A stretch of 64,000 bases of DNA from Chryseosolibacter sp044507775. Lineage in GTDB: Bacteria; Bacteroidota; Bacteroidia; Cytophagales; Cyclobacteriaceae. Positions 1 to 8,484 of the stretch are shown here, in pieces. Position 1 is the first letter of the stretch. The number at the start of each line of letters is the position of its first letter. The DNA lies in contig JBIQIY010000008.1 in NCBI GenBank assembly GCA_044507775.1, positions 124,001 to 188,000 of the forward strand, written 5' to 3'. The position numbers and the translations under genes are program-made. Under the pieces are notes generated by a model. The model was not told where the DNA came from and did not search any database. It was given only the letters and a program-made list of their open reading frames with translations.

Positions 1-1
1 T

Positions 2-63
2 CACCTGCAAGACTTCAAAATTATGAATCAGATTCGACATCGAATCTGATTCACTTGCAGGTG
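2..63. repeat. Compound inverted repeat at window start
   Basis: Two nested perfect inverted repeats. The inner stem pairs 24-36 with 41-53 (13 bp, 4-nt loop ACAT). The outer stem pairs 2-11 with 54-63 (10 bp), leaving 12-23 as a one-sided bulge. No T-run follows on either strand, so it is not a standard terminator. It may be a transcript end for a gene left of the window or a structured intergenic repeat. Folding is inferred by eye. Confidence 0.6.
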
Positions 64-170
64 CCTTAAGCCAGCGCTCGAACGCCAATCAACGCGGATC
101 GGAGTTCGCTGGCACATCAAACGACCGGGGTTTCAAATAACAGAACAAGACCAATAGGAGGTGTATCGCG

Positions 171-230
171 AAGGTTGCATAGTGTGACCTTCTTGCACCC
201 TGTTGTGTAACCAAGGGTTACACAACAGGG
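171..230. repeat. Hairpin repeat, copy 1, upstream of susC
   Basis: It contains a 21-bp imperfect palindrome (171-191) followed by a 15-bp perfect inverted repeat, 198-212 with 216-230, separated by AAG. The 171-191 block matches 5777-5797 at 18 of 21 positions. The following TGTTGT...GTTACACA block also recurs there. The two copies therefore bracket the SusC/SusD pair. It may be a REP-like repeat or a pair of regulator sites with the core TGTAAC/GTTACA. Confidence 0.6.
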
Positions 231-657
231 AAGCATCGCAAAAGAAAAGTTCTGTTGCGAAGAAAAGAACGCAAGATAAACCGCTTATTATCAACAGATT
301 ATGTATTAGACAGGAAATTCATATGACCCGACAGAAACGTGGCTCACCTTTTGCCAGTCCATTCAAACGGTTGCGGAAACGAAATCATTAAAAATATTCA
401 AGTGATCAGAGCTGGTAAGATAAATGGGGGGAAGTTGTGTTTGCTTTTCTGGTCCATCGCTACCGGCAAATGCAGGAATCCTGAGTGAGTTTCAAGGAAC
501 CCACCGCCGATCATTACCCTTTCTGAATCAATCAAAATTTTTTTATCCCGTGAATTTGACTTGCGGGTGCTTACGGAAAGAGTACGGTTGATCTCTCTCA
601 ACGATTTTACGAAGTGTACCGACAAATTTTAAACACATAGAACCTAACCATTTAAAC
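231..657. other. Leader region of susC, no gene seen
   Basis: About 430 bases between the hairpin repeat and the SusC start. Short open frames on both strands have no recognisable product. No clear TAnnTTTG element was found close to the start codon, so the promoter could not be placed. It is probably a long 5' leader plus promoter region. Confidence 0.4.
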
Positions 658-3600
658 ATGAAACAAAATTTACTTACTAAACTGATCAGGAACGCACGAA
701 GTCTATTGTGCGTCGCTCTGGTGCAGATCCTTGCTTGCACGGTCGTTTTAGCTCAAGCTAACATCACAGTCTCGGGTACAGTTACGTCTTCAGATGACGG
801 TGCTGGAATTCCGGGGGTAAACGTTTTGGTGAAAGGTACAACGGTGGGAACTGTTACAGATATTGACGGAGCTTACAGTCTACAGGTGCCGGATCAAAAC
901 GCCGTCCTGGTTTTCTCGTTTATCGGCTACACGTCCACGGAGGTTCAGGTCGGGAGCCGGTCTGTAATCGACCTGGTGCTTGATCGCGACGTTACCACTC
1001 TTGATGAAGTTGTGGTGGTCGGATACGGCGAGCAAAGCAGGCGGCATCTAACCGGCGCGATTCAGTCGGTTAGCGCTCAGCAGTTCGAAAACGAAAGGCC
1101 ACAAAACATTTCAGATATTCTCCGAAGCAACGCCGCAGGTCTGGCGGTTGGCGTTTCATCTTCGGCAAAAGGCGCGGGCCTCAGCGACTTTGAAGTAAGA
1201 GGAGACAACAGTCTTCGGACATCCAGTGAACCTCTGATCGTTTTGGACGGTGTAATTTATCTCGGAGATATGTCCGACATTAACCCGAACGACGTTGAGT
1301 CGATCGATGTCATGAAGGACGCATCGTCAGCGGCGATCTATGGAGCGCGAAGTGCAAATGGTGTCATACAGGTGACGACGAAGAAAGGGGCGGTGAGTGA
1401 CAAACCTGTTATTAATATTAACTCAAGTGTCGGCTTCTCCGAGCCTAAAGGATATGCGGAAGTGCGCGGTCCTCATGACTTCGTGAACTGGCGCTCTGGC
1501 CTGATGAAGTCGCTGAACTATCATAATCCGGCGACAATGGACAAGCTGTATTTGTTTGATAACCCGGACAACCTTCCTGCAGGAGTCACTTTGGACCAGT
1601 GGCGTGAAGGACTCGGTGGCGAGCCGGTAGAGATCTGGTTGTCTCGGCTAGGCTTGCGCCCCCTGGAAATAGAGAATTACAAAGCCGGAAAATCCATTGA
1701 CTGGGCAGACCAGATCTATCGGACTGCATTACGACAGGATCACAACTTTTCGATTTCCGGACGGACAAATACATTGAGATATTTTGTCTCGTTAGGGTAC
1801 AACAATAATGAGGGCGTCCTCGAGGGTGATCAGTTTAAGACGATCAGAAACAGGGTTAATATTGATGCCAATGTCACAGACTGGCTGAACATAGGTGTTA
1901 ACTCTCAATTTGCCAGACGGGACGAGAGCAATGTCAACGTTGGAACCAACATCCAATCCATATCACCATGGGGAAGCATGTACGAGGATGATGGAAAGAC
2001 ATTGCGCATCAGCCCTGTTGACGATCTCGTAGCTACACGGAATCCGCTGTACGACCGGGCATTTACCGATCGCCTGCACGACTTCACTACTATTAACGCT
2101 ACTTTGTTTGCGCATATTAAGTTGCCGTTTGGGATAACTTACCGCGCAAACTACACTCCGTATTTCGAGAATGAGCGATATTACAATCACAAAATGTCCC
2201 AACATCAGGAGTGGGGTTTGCTGGGTGGCGAGGTTAGCAGGGCACACCGTGAAAGGTTCGCCTGGCAATTGGACAACATCTTTAAATGGGAGAAGGAATT
2301 TGGTGATCACCGGCTGGATGCGACCGTCCTGATCAATGCTGAAAAGGTTCAATCGTGGAGTGATTCGCTTTCGGTGCAGGGATTTGCCCCTTCCGACGTA
2401 CTCGGTTATCATAACGTACGTTCGGGTAGCAGTGAATCGCGGTATGTAAACAGTAATGACACTTACGCCACACGCGATGCGTTGATGGGTCGCTTGAATT
2501 ATTCCTTCAGAGACCGGTACATGGCTACGGTCGCGCTCCGCCGCGACGGCTATTCAGCTTTTGGTTCGCTGAACCCGCATGCGTATTTCCCGAGTGCGTC
2601 ATTAGGCTGGGTGTTCAGCGAAGAATCATTTGCTGAAAACAACTTCCTGACGTATGGAAAGTTACGGGTATCATGGGGTGAGAACGGAAACTCTGCGATC
2701 GGTATTTACGATGCATTGTCTCCACTAGGTGTAGATCAGTATCCTTATTATTCGCTGACAAGTGGTACGCCTTATGAAGTTAACCGGATGTTTATTACCC
2801 GGATGGCGAATTTGAATTTGCGCTGGGAAAGAACACGTCAGGTAAACGTGGGACTTGACTTTACAATCCTGAAAGGGTTGGTCGATGGTATCATCGATGT
2901 CTACAAATCCAGCACGCTCGACTTGTTAGTGGATCGCAGTTTGCCTTTGGTAAACGCTTATCGCAACGTGACGGATAACCTTGGAGAAATTGAAAACAAG
3001 GGTCTTGAAATAACGTTGAACGCTGCCTTGTTGAAGCGGCCGAAAGTTGAATGGAATAGCAGTTTCAACTTTACGCTCAACAGAAACAAAATCGTTAGCC
3101 TGTATGGCAACATGGAGGACGTACTCGATGACAACGGCAACGTTATAGGGCAGCGCGAGTCCGATGATATTCAAAACAGGTGGTTTATCGGCCACGCGAT
3201 CGACGAAATCTGGGGTCCCCGCGTCCTCGGCGTTTGGCAGCTTGGCGAGGAAACATCAGCCGCTGTTTACGGACAGTTCCCCGGCGATTTCAAGCTCAAG
3301 GATGTCAACGAAGACGGCATCATAAACCAGGATGACTACGAGTTTCAGGGTAACAGGCAGCCCCAGTACCGTTTTAATTTGAGACAGGACATCAGATTTT
3401 TCAAGAGCCTCGATTTCTCATTTAACATCTACGCGCAATTGGGTTACAAGGAAGACTTTAACATTGCCAAGAACAGCAATGGTTTCCCTGAAAGACAAAA
3501 TTCGTATTTAACGGATTACTGGACACCTGAGAACCCGATCAACAATTACAGCCGACTTTTCGCGCTGACAGGTGGTGTTCCGTTTGACGTGTTCAGAAGC

Positions 3601-3804
3601 AAGTCGTTCTTACGTCTTGACCGCGTGAGCCTCTCATACGCGATTCCGCAGAAATTCATCAGCAAAGTAGCCATACAAAACCTGAGGGTCTTCGGAAACA
3701 TTCAGAACGTCGCCGTATGGGCTCCCGAGTGGGAGTTGACGGATCCGCAGACGGAAGCGCTCTATCCGCGGACGTATACCCTTGGTCTTAGCTTAACACT
3801 TTAA
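658..3804 (+). CDS. SusC/RagA family TonB-dependent outer-membrane transporter
   Basis: TonB-energised outer-membrane barrel that imports glycans, peptides or other large ligands together with a SusD lipoprotein. The 1048 residues start with a signal peptide (about 1-33, ending VLAQA). A CarboxypepD_reg-like beta domain follows (about 35-110), then a TonB-box-like DEVVVVGYG at 116-124. The plug carries the SusC signature around DVMKDASSAAIYG, and a long beta barrel follows. It has no STN signalling domain, unlike the SusC at 54972, so it is probably not controlled by a FecR/sigma pair. SusD follows after 19 bp. The substrate cannot be read from sequence. The final residue is Leu rather than the usual aromatic residue. 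Confidence 0.95.
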   Translation: MKQNLLTKLIRNARSLLCVALVQILACTVVLAQANITVSGTVTSSDDGAGIPGVNVLVKGTTVGTVTDIDGAYSLQVPDQNAVLVFSFIGYTSTEVQVGSRSVIDLVLDRDVTTLDEVVVVGYGEQSRRHLTGAIQSVSAQQFENERPQNISDILRSNAAGLAVGVSSSAKGAGLSDFEVRGDNSLRTSSEPLIVLDGVIYLGDMSDINPNDVESIDVMKDASSAAIYGARSANGVIQVTTKKGAVSDKPVININSSVGFSEPKGYAEVRGPHDFVNWRSGLMKSLNYHNPATMDKLYLFDNPDNLPAGVTLDQWREGLGGEPVEIWLSRLGLRPLEIENYKAGKSIDWADQIYRTALRQDHNFSISGRTNTLRYFVSLGYNNNEGVLEGDQFKTIRNRVNIDANVTDWLNIGVNSQFARRDESNVNVGTNIQSISPWGSMYEDDGKTLRISPVDDLVATRNPLYDRAFTDRLHDFTTINATLFAHIKLPFGITYRANYTPYFENERYYNHKMSQHQEWGLLGGEVSRAHRERFAWQLDNIFKWEKEFGDHRLDATVLINAEKVQSWSDSLSVQGFAPSDVLGYHNVRSGSSESRYVNSNDTYATRDALMGRLNYSFRDRYMATVALRRDGYSAFGSLNPHAYFPSASLGWVFSEESFAENNFLTYGKLRVSWGENGNSAIGIYDALSPLGVDQYPYYSLTSGTPYEVNRMFITRMANLNLRWERTRQVNVGLDFTILKGLVDGIIDVYKSSTLDLLVDRSLPLVNAYRNVTDNLGEIENKGLEITLNAALLKRPKVEWNSSFNFTLNRNKIVSLYGNMEDVLDDNGNVIGQRESDDIQNRWFIGHAIDEIWGPRVLGVWQLGEETSAAVYGQFPGDFKLKDVNEDGIINQDDYEFQGNRQPQYRFNLRQDIRFFKSLDFSFNIYAQLGYKEDFNIAKNSNGFPERQNSYLTDYWTPENPINNYSRLFALTGGVPFDVFRSKSFLRLDRVSLSYAIPQKFISKVAIQNLRVFGNIQNVAVWAPEWELTDPQTEALYPRTYTLGLSLTL

Positions 3805-3823
3805 GAATTTAACGGATAATGAT

Positions 3824-5707
3824 ATGAATACATTATTTAAAAAATTTACAACAATCGCTTCGGGGCTTGTTTTGCTGGCCGTGATGTCAGTGATTCTCGA
3901 GAGCTGCAGTGATGACTATCTGAAGCCCAAACCTTTGTCGATCTTCACGCCTGAAAATGCATTGACAAGCGTGGCCAGTATGTATAACGCCCTTGCTGCA
4001 TGCGATGTTCAGATACGCGAGGAGATGCATGGAGATGCGAACCCGTACCTCACCGAGTTGATGTTTTCAGACCTCACAGTAGAGGGAATGAATGACAACC
4101 CTGGAACAAACCAGAATGCAACGCTGATGGTGACGCCAACTGCCAACCTTGACAATGGCAACGGTAACAGAATTCTCTGGCACATAGAAAATGCATACCG
4201 GGGTCTTAGAAATGCCCACGTTGTCATCAATGCCATCGACAACTTTGAAATGGACGAAGCAGAGCGAAACGCGATACTGGGTACTGCGTACTTCCATCGC
4301 GCGATGCGGTATTACAGGCTCACGCATCAGTTCGGCGACGTTCCGTACGTTGGCAAGCACATTACTACACCGCGGCTGGACTTTAAAACAACTAAGCGCG
4401 AGGTGATCCTCCGGCAGATGAAGGAAGACATGGAGTTTGCGGTTCAATGGGTGTCTGACAATGTAGATCGCGGCCGGCCCACAAAAGGCGCCTGTTATCA
4501 CCTGCTGACAAAGATCAACCTTGCTCTTGGCGAATTCGATGATGCGATCGCATCTGCAAGCGCGGTCATTGATGGCGGCGTGTACTCGCTAATGCGGACT
4601 CCTTTCGGCGAAATTCCACAGGAGGAAGGAAGTTACCTGCGGGATCTTGGCGTGGTGCGAGACGATGTTGTCGCACGTCTTCACTGGCATACGAACAAGC
4701 ACTCACCTGCGAACAAGGAAGTGTTGTACATGGTAAACTCGAATGAGGACCTTGTGAGTTCGCGTGTGAACATTCAGATCATGAGGCAAGCGCTTCCTTT
4801 CTGGAGCAAGACCGCTGCCAAGCAGATCTATACACCGGATGGCAGAACGGGAATGTCGGATCAGGTAGGCAGAGAGATCGACCTCGTGAAAACTTTTGGT
4901 AGGGGCATCGGTCGGACACCTCCCACTGACTACCACGCAATCGAGATTTGGGACGACCCTAACGACTTGCGCCATAAGAAGTATAACTGGATGAACATGG
5001 AGGACCTTGTCTACAATAACATGTCGCTCAAGGGAGTAAGCCCGTATTATGGACAGCCGCTGCAAAAGCGTGACAACTCCGGAAATATCCTTACCACAGA
5101 CACAATTGGAAACTGGTATGGATGGCCGCACTATAAATTATATGTACCGGATCCGCGTACACCTCAATCTCGCGGTGGCGCCGCTGACTGGTATATTTTC
5201 CGCCTTGCTGAAACTTACCTGCTAAGGGCAGAAGCGTACTGGTGGAAAGGTCTGTCAACAGAAGCGATGGCCGATATTAATGAAGTACGCACGCGCGCTC
5301 TTTGTGCACCGTATACTGATGCAAGTCAGATTGATATAGGAACGGTATTGTCAGAGCGCGCTCGTGAATTGTACTGGGAAGAACCAAGAAGGACTGAGCT
5401 TACGCGTATCTCCTTCATCTTTGCGCAGACAGGAAAATCATTCAATGGAAAATCCTACTCGCTGGCGGATTTCGGAGTCAGTAACTTTTACTATGACTGG
5501 GTCATGGAGAAGAATAACTTCTTCCGTGATAACGTGATGGCGTTCAACGGGCAGACTTATGATATTTCACCTTACCACGTGCTGTGGCCGATTCCCCAGA
5601 GCATGATCGATGCCAACACACTTGGTCACATTAATCAGAACTATGGTTACGCGGGGTACGAAACAAACATTGCTCCGCTTGACGCTATTCCAGCAGAAGA
5701 ATTATAA
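3824..5707 (+). CDS. RagB/SusD family outer-membrane lipoprotein
   Basis: Surface lipoprotein that caps the SusC barrel and captures its ligand. Of 627 residues, the N-terminus is a lipoprotein signal with lipobox LESC and lipidated Cys28. The helical TPR-like fold typical of SusD follows, with a C-terminal block around ETYLLRAEAYWWKG and EVRTRAL that matches the family (RAEAY, IR.RA). It is somewhat longer than many SusD proteins. It starts 19 bp after SusC and is surely cotranscribed with it. A hairpin (5723-5762) lies shortly after the stop codon. Confidence 0.93.
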   Translation: MNTLFKKFTTIASGLVLLAVMSVILESCSDDYLKPKPLSIFTPENALTSVASMYNALAACDVQIREEMHGDANPYLTELMFSDLTVEGMNDNPGTNQNATLMVTPTANLDNGNGNRILWHIENAYRGLRNAHVVINAIDNFEMDEAERNAILGTAYFHRAMRYYRLTHQFGDVPYVGKHITTPRLDFKTTKREVILRQMKEDMEFAVQWVSDNVDRGRPTKGACYHLLTKINLALGEFDDAIASASAVIDGGVYSLMRTPFGEIPQEEGSYLRDLGVVRDDVVARLHWHTNKHSPANKEVLYMVNSNEDLVSSRVNIQIMRQALPFWSKTAAKQIYTPDGRTGMSDQVGREIDLVKTFGRGIGRTPPTDYHAIEIWDDPNDLRHKKYNWMNMEDLVYNNMSLKGVSPYYGQPLQKRDNSGNILTTDTIGNWYGWPHYKLYVPDPRTPQSRGGAADWYIFRLAETYLLRAEAYWWKGLSTEAMADINEVRTRALCAPYTDASQIDIGTVLSERARELYWEEPRRTELTRISFIFAQTGKSFNGKSYSLADFGVSNFYYDWVMEKNNFFRDNVMAFNGQTYDISPYHVLWPIPQSMIDANTLGHINQNYGYAGYETNIAPLDAIPAEEL

Positions 5708-5722
5708 GTGGAGAAATTAGGG

Positions 5723-5762
5723 CTGTAACATCTTAGGTAAAATGTATCCAAGATGTTACAGG
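5723..5762 (+). other. Stem-loop after susD
   Basis: CTGTAACATCTT at 5723-5734 pairs perfectly with AAGATGTTACAG at 5750-5761, with a 15-nt loop. There is no T-run, so it is either a factor-assisted transcript end or part of the TGTAAC-type repeat cluster. It lies 15 bp beyond the SusD stop. Confidence 0.5.
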
Positions 5763-5776
5763 CCGCCACTTTACGG

Positions 5777-5828
5777 AAGGTTACAGAGTGTAACCTTGTG
5801 GTGAAATGTTGTATAGACATGTTACACA
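5777..5828. repeat. Hairpin repeat, copy 2, downstream of susD
   Basis: A 9-bp perfect inverted repeat (5777-5785 with 5789-5797, loop GAG) is followed by TGTTGT and GTTACACA blocks. It is homologous to the copy at 171-224. GTGTAAC at 5788-5794 could instead pair with GTTACAC at 5821-5827, so two mutually exclusive folds are possible. The rest of 5829-6106 holds no supportable gene. Confidence 0.6.
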
Positions 5829-6106
5829 GCGCAATCAAGTACCGTCGTCATAGAAAGTTATTCTACGCCAGTAAGAATCGTAATAACTGGATGATGAGCT
5901 TGTTATGGAGTTTTCCAAAAGAAATTGTTATCGTGCAACAATTTTGGTATTCCTTTTGCGCCGGAGTCAATCAAACGTTTGCAGAGTTGTCTTCCCGGGT
6001 TTTTTTCATTTTGTGTTTTACGAGAAGAAATCCACGCGACATTCATTCTGCAGTTAGAACCTAAGCTTTCTCTATAATCATTACCAAACCTAGCGGCGTT
6101 GTACCA

Positions 6107-8191
6107 ATGAAGAAATTTATCGCAATCACAATTCTCTCCGCATCGATTTCAAGCCTGTGTCTGGCTCAGAAGACGAATGCAGTCAACAAGTTGTACTATC
6201 ATTATGATCAACAGCGATCGGGCTGGAATCCCAATGAAACCCGGCTTACACCCGAAACGGTGTCGGGATCGCGCTTCGGCCAGCTGTGGCAAACACCGCA
6301 GTTCGACGTGGTTGAAGGCGAGGAGCCCCGGCTTTACGCGTCTCCACTTTATGTGGATAAGTTGACACTCAGCAGCGGACCGTATAAAGGAAAGACTTTC
6401 TCGGTAGTATTTGCCACGACAGATGTCGGTTACATCTATGCGGTTAACGCGTCTGCTGCGGGGAATGTCGCGCCCGGAACAGTTCTTTGGAAACGCCGCT
6501 TAACGGAAGCGATGCCAGGTGGGTTCGGCTATATAAGCACCCCGGCCATCGACCTCGGGCGGCAGCGTATCTATGTGGTAGGTAATACCGGCCCCCGCAC
6601 AGCTGATCGCGTGTACGCCATGGATCTCCGGAGTGGAGAAATGCTAAAAAACTGGCCGATCGTGCTCGATTCGGCTACTGTTAATGCGCCCCATGTCAAA
6701 AATAACCGGGATAAGGCGTCAAGTTTTCCCGATAAGCACAATCTTATTCAGCGTGGTGCGCTCAATCTGAACCACGACGGGTCCAGGCTATATGTAACCT
6801 ACGCCCGCGATTGGGGTTGGCTCATGTCTATCGATACGCGCTCTGCATTGGTGACTTCTACCTTTAGCGTCACCGCGCGCGATGAGCAAAACGGTGGGAT
6901 TTGGGCTTCCAGTGGACCGTCTATCGACAAGGACGGTAATCTCCACATGGCAACTGCGGCTAACATTCACATTTTCGCGAAAAGTCTCGGAATACCGGGA
7001 GTCTTCCCTGAAAGCGAGCACAACTGGGGACAATCAGTCATCCGTTTACGCGATGACCCCAAGAAAGGATTAACACTAATAGGAACGTATTCACCGTTCA
7101 ACTGGGCGATTAGCCAGGTGATGGACATGGACTTGGGCAGCAGTGGCACCGTTGTAATTGATCTTGACCCTTCTACCACCAGCACGCCCCATCTGCTCGT
7201 CGCGGGGGGCAAGCAAGGAAATGTCTATCTGATAGACCGTGCGAACATGCCGGGATCGCTCGTAAAACGTCCTGCCATTACCGAAGACGCCAGCACGGAC
7301 GGATCCTTGCTGTCGCCTGACATCCAACCCCAGTTCGGCACGCGTGGTCCGCTGCAGGTTTTTGGTCCCTATGGAGAGAAGAACGGAATGAATGATCAAG
7401 CCAGGAGCCGGACTTGTGCTGCGTATTTCAAAAGCGAGAACGGCAAAAGTTATGTGTTCGCCACAGGCAGTGCAAAGACCGGGATTAAATTGGACGAAAG
7501 TACTCCTCCGGGCCTGGCGAGACTCGAGATTGTCACGTCACCTGGAAAACCCGCCTACTTGAAAGTTGATCAATTGGAGATGACGCATACATTTCACAAT
7601 CCCGGGTCGCCTGTAGTAACCAGCAACGGAGGACGTGATGCTATCGTCTGGATTCTGGACACTAACGCGCGGAGAACCACACCGATCAAAGGTCCGAGAA
7701 TGAAACAGAGGCCGATTCTCTATGCGTTCGACGCAATGACGTTCAAACTCCTTTGGAAGAGCGCGCCAGGCGAACTGGGACCCGGTGGAAAATATAATGA
7801 AGTCGCGGTTGTAAACGGCGCTATATATGTTGGCACTGATCGCATTCAGGCGTTTGGGTTGATACCGCAAGGTCAAACGAAACCAACTTTCGCTTCGCCA
7901 TTCGAAAATGTCGCGCAAGTAGTGGAGGAACCAAAAGCTCCGGCTGATCCAAAAGTCGTAGCAGCAGGAAAGTCGCTTGTGACCACTCGCTGCGCCGTCT
8001 GTCATGCTTCTGAGCAACCCGGGATTCCGACGCTTGCTGCCATCAGCATGTTCAATGAATACAGGATTGTCCAGACGCTGAAGAATGGAGTCATGCAACC
8101 ACAGGCGGAAGGGCTAAGCGATGATGATATGAAAGCGATTGCCGCATACCTGAGTACAATACCGGTCCATGACGAGCCGGATGATCATTAA
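6107..8191 (+). CDS. Secreted PQQ-type beta-propeller protein with C-terminal cytochrome c domain
   Basis: Probable periplasmic quinoprotein-like protein of 694 residues. It has a signal peptide (1-20, ending SSLCLAQ) and then repeated propeller blades (about 25-600) with PQQ-repeat-like strands such as KGPRMKQRPILYAFDAMTF. A mono-haem cytochrome c domain (about 615-690) carries the haem motif C629-A-V-C632-H633; a Met in KNGVMQPQ is the likely sixth ligand. Known proteins with this architecture oxidise alcohols, aldoses or similar substrates and pass electrons to the haem. Whether this one binds PQQ is not shown. It lies about 400 bp after SusD with hairpins between, so it may be a separate transcript of the same uptake locus. 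Confidence 0.85.
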   Translation: MKKFIAITILSASISSLCLAQKTNAVNKLYYHYDQQRSGWNPNETRLTPETVSGSRFGQLWQTPQFDVVEGEEPRLYASPLYVDKLTLSSGPYKGKTFSVVFATTDVGYIYAVNASAAGNVAPGTVLWKRRLTEAMPGGFGYISTPAIDLGRQRIYVVGNTGPRTADRVYAMDLRSGEMLKNWPIVLDSATVNAPHVKNNRDKASSFPDKHNLIQRGALNLNHDGSRLYVTYARDWGWLMSIDTRSALVTSTFSVTARDEQNGGIWASSGPSIDKDGNLHMATAANIHIFAKSLGIPGVFPESEHNWGQSVIRLRDDPKKGLTLIGTYSPFNWAISQVMDMDLGSSGTVVIDLDPSTTSTPHLLVAGGKQGNVYLIDRANMPGSLVKRPAITEDASTDGSLLSPDIQPQFGTRGPLQVFGPYGEKNGMNDQARSRTCAAYFKSENGKSYVFATGSAKTGIKLDESTPPGLARLEIVTSPGKPAYLKVDQLEMTHTFHNPGSPVVTSNGGRDAIVWILDTNARRTTPIKGPRMKQRPILYAFDAMTFKLLWKSAPGELGPGGKYNEVAVVNGAIYVGTDRIQAFGLIPQGQTKPTFASPFENVAQVVEEPKAPADPKVVAAGKSLVTTRCAVCHASEQPGIPTLAAISMFNEYRIVQTLKNGVMQPQAEGLSDDDMKAIAAYLSTIPVHDEPDDH

Positions 8192-8206
8192 CACACCTTT
8201 TTGCTA

Positions 8207-8241
8207 CCGGCCAGGTTCGCGATAAAGACGAACTTGGCCGG
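8207..8241. other. Stem-loop after the quinoprotein gene
   Basis: A 13-bp arm at 8207-8219 pairs with 8229-8241 through one G-T wobble, with a 9-nt loop. It is 15 bp past the stop codon and probably a transcript-end structure. No T-run follows on the plus strand. Confidence 0.55.
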
Positions 8242-8375
8242 GTTAGCGTTAATACACAAGAATTCCTCCCCTCCCATACTGACAAGGCAATGACGTGCGA
8301 ATAACACGATACCTGCCCGGGTCGTTTGCACATTCCGCTTCAAAATCTCTCATCTTTCAGGCGCCAAACCAATTT

Positions 8376-8417
8376 ATTACCTATATTCATAGTTGTATAA
8401 CTATATTATTAGGTAAT
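8376..8417. other. AT-rich cruciform-like element before the LRR gene
   Basis: ATTACCTA (8376-8383) pairs with TAGGTAAT (8410-8417). Inside it ATAGTT (8389-8394) pairs with AACTAT (8399-8404) around GTAT. It is much richer in A and T than its surroundings and sits about 70 bp upstream of the LRR gene start. It may be an operator or a leader structure. Confidence 0.4.
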
Positions 8418-8484
8418 TGGCTCTATTTCCACGGAATTCGCGGGAAATTAGAACTGGATAAAAGGGTTAAACCCGTCCTGCTGT

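Noticed and set aside
203..625. Small open frames upstream of the first susC on both strands
   Set aside because: No recognisable protein, mutual overlap, and the first starts inside the palindrome.
5753..6064. Possible 103-codon gene after susD
   Set aside because: It begins inside the hairpin repeat, its composition is unlike the neighbours, and no family resemblance is visible.
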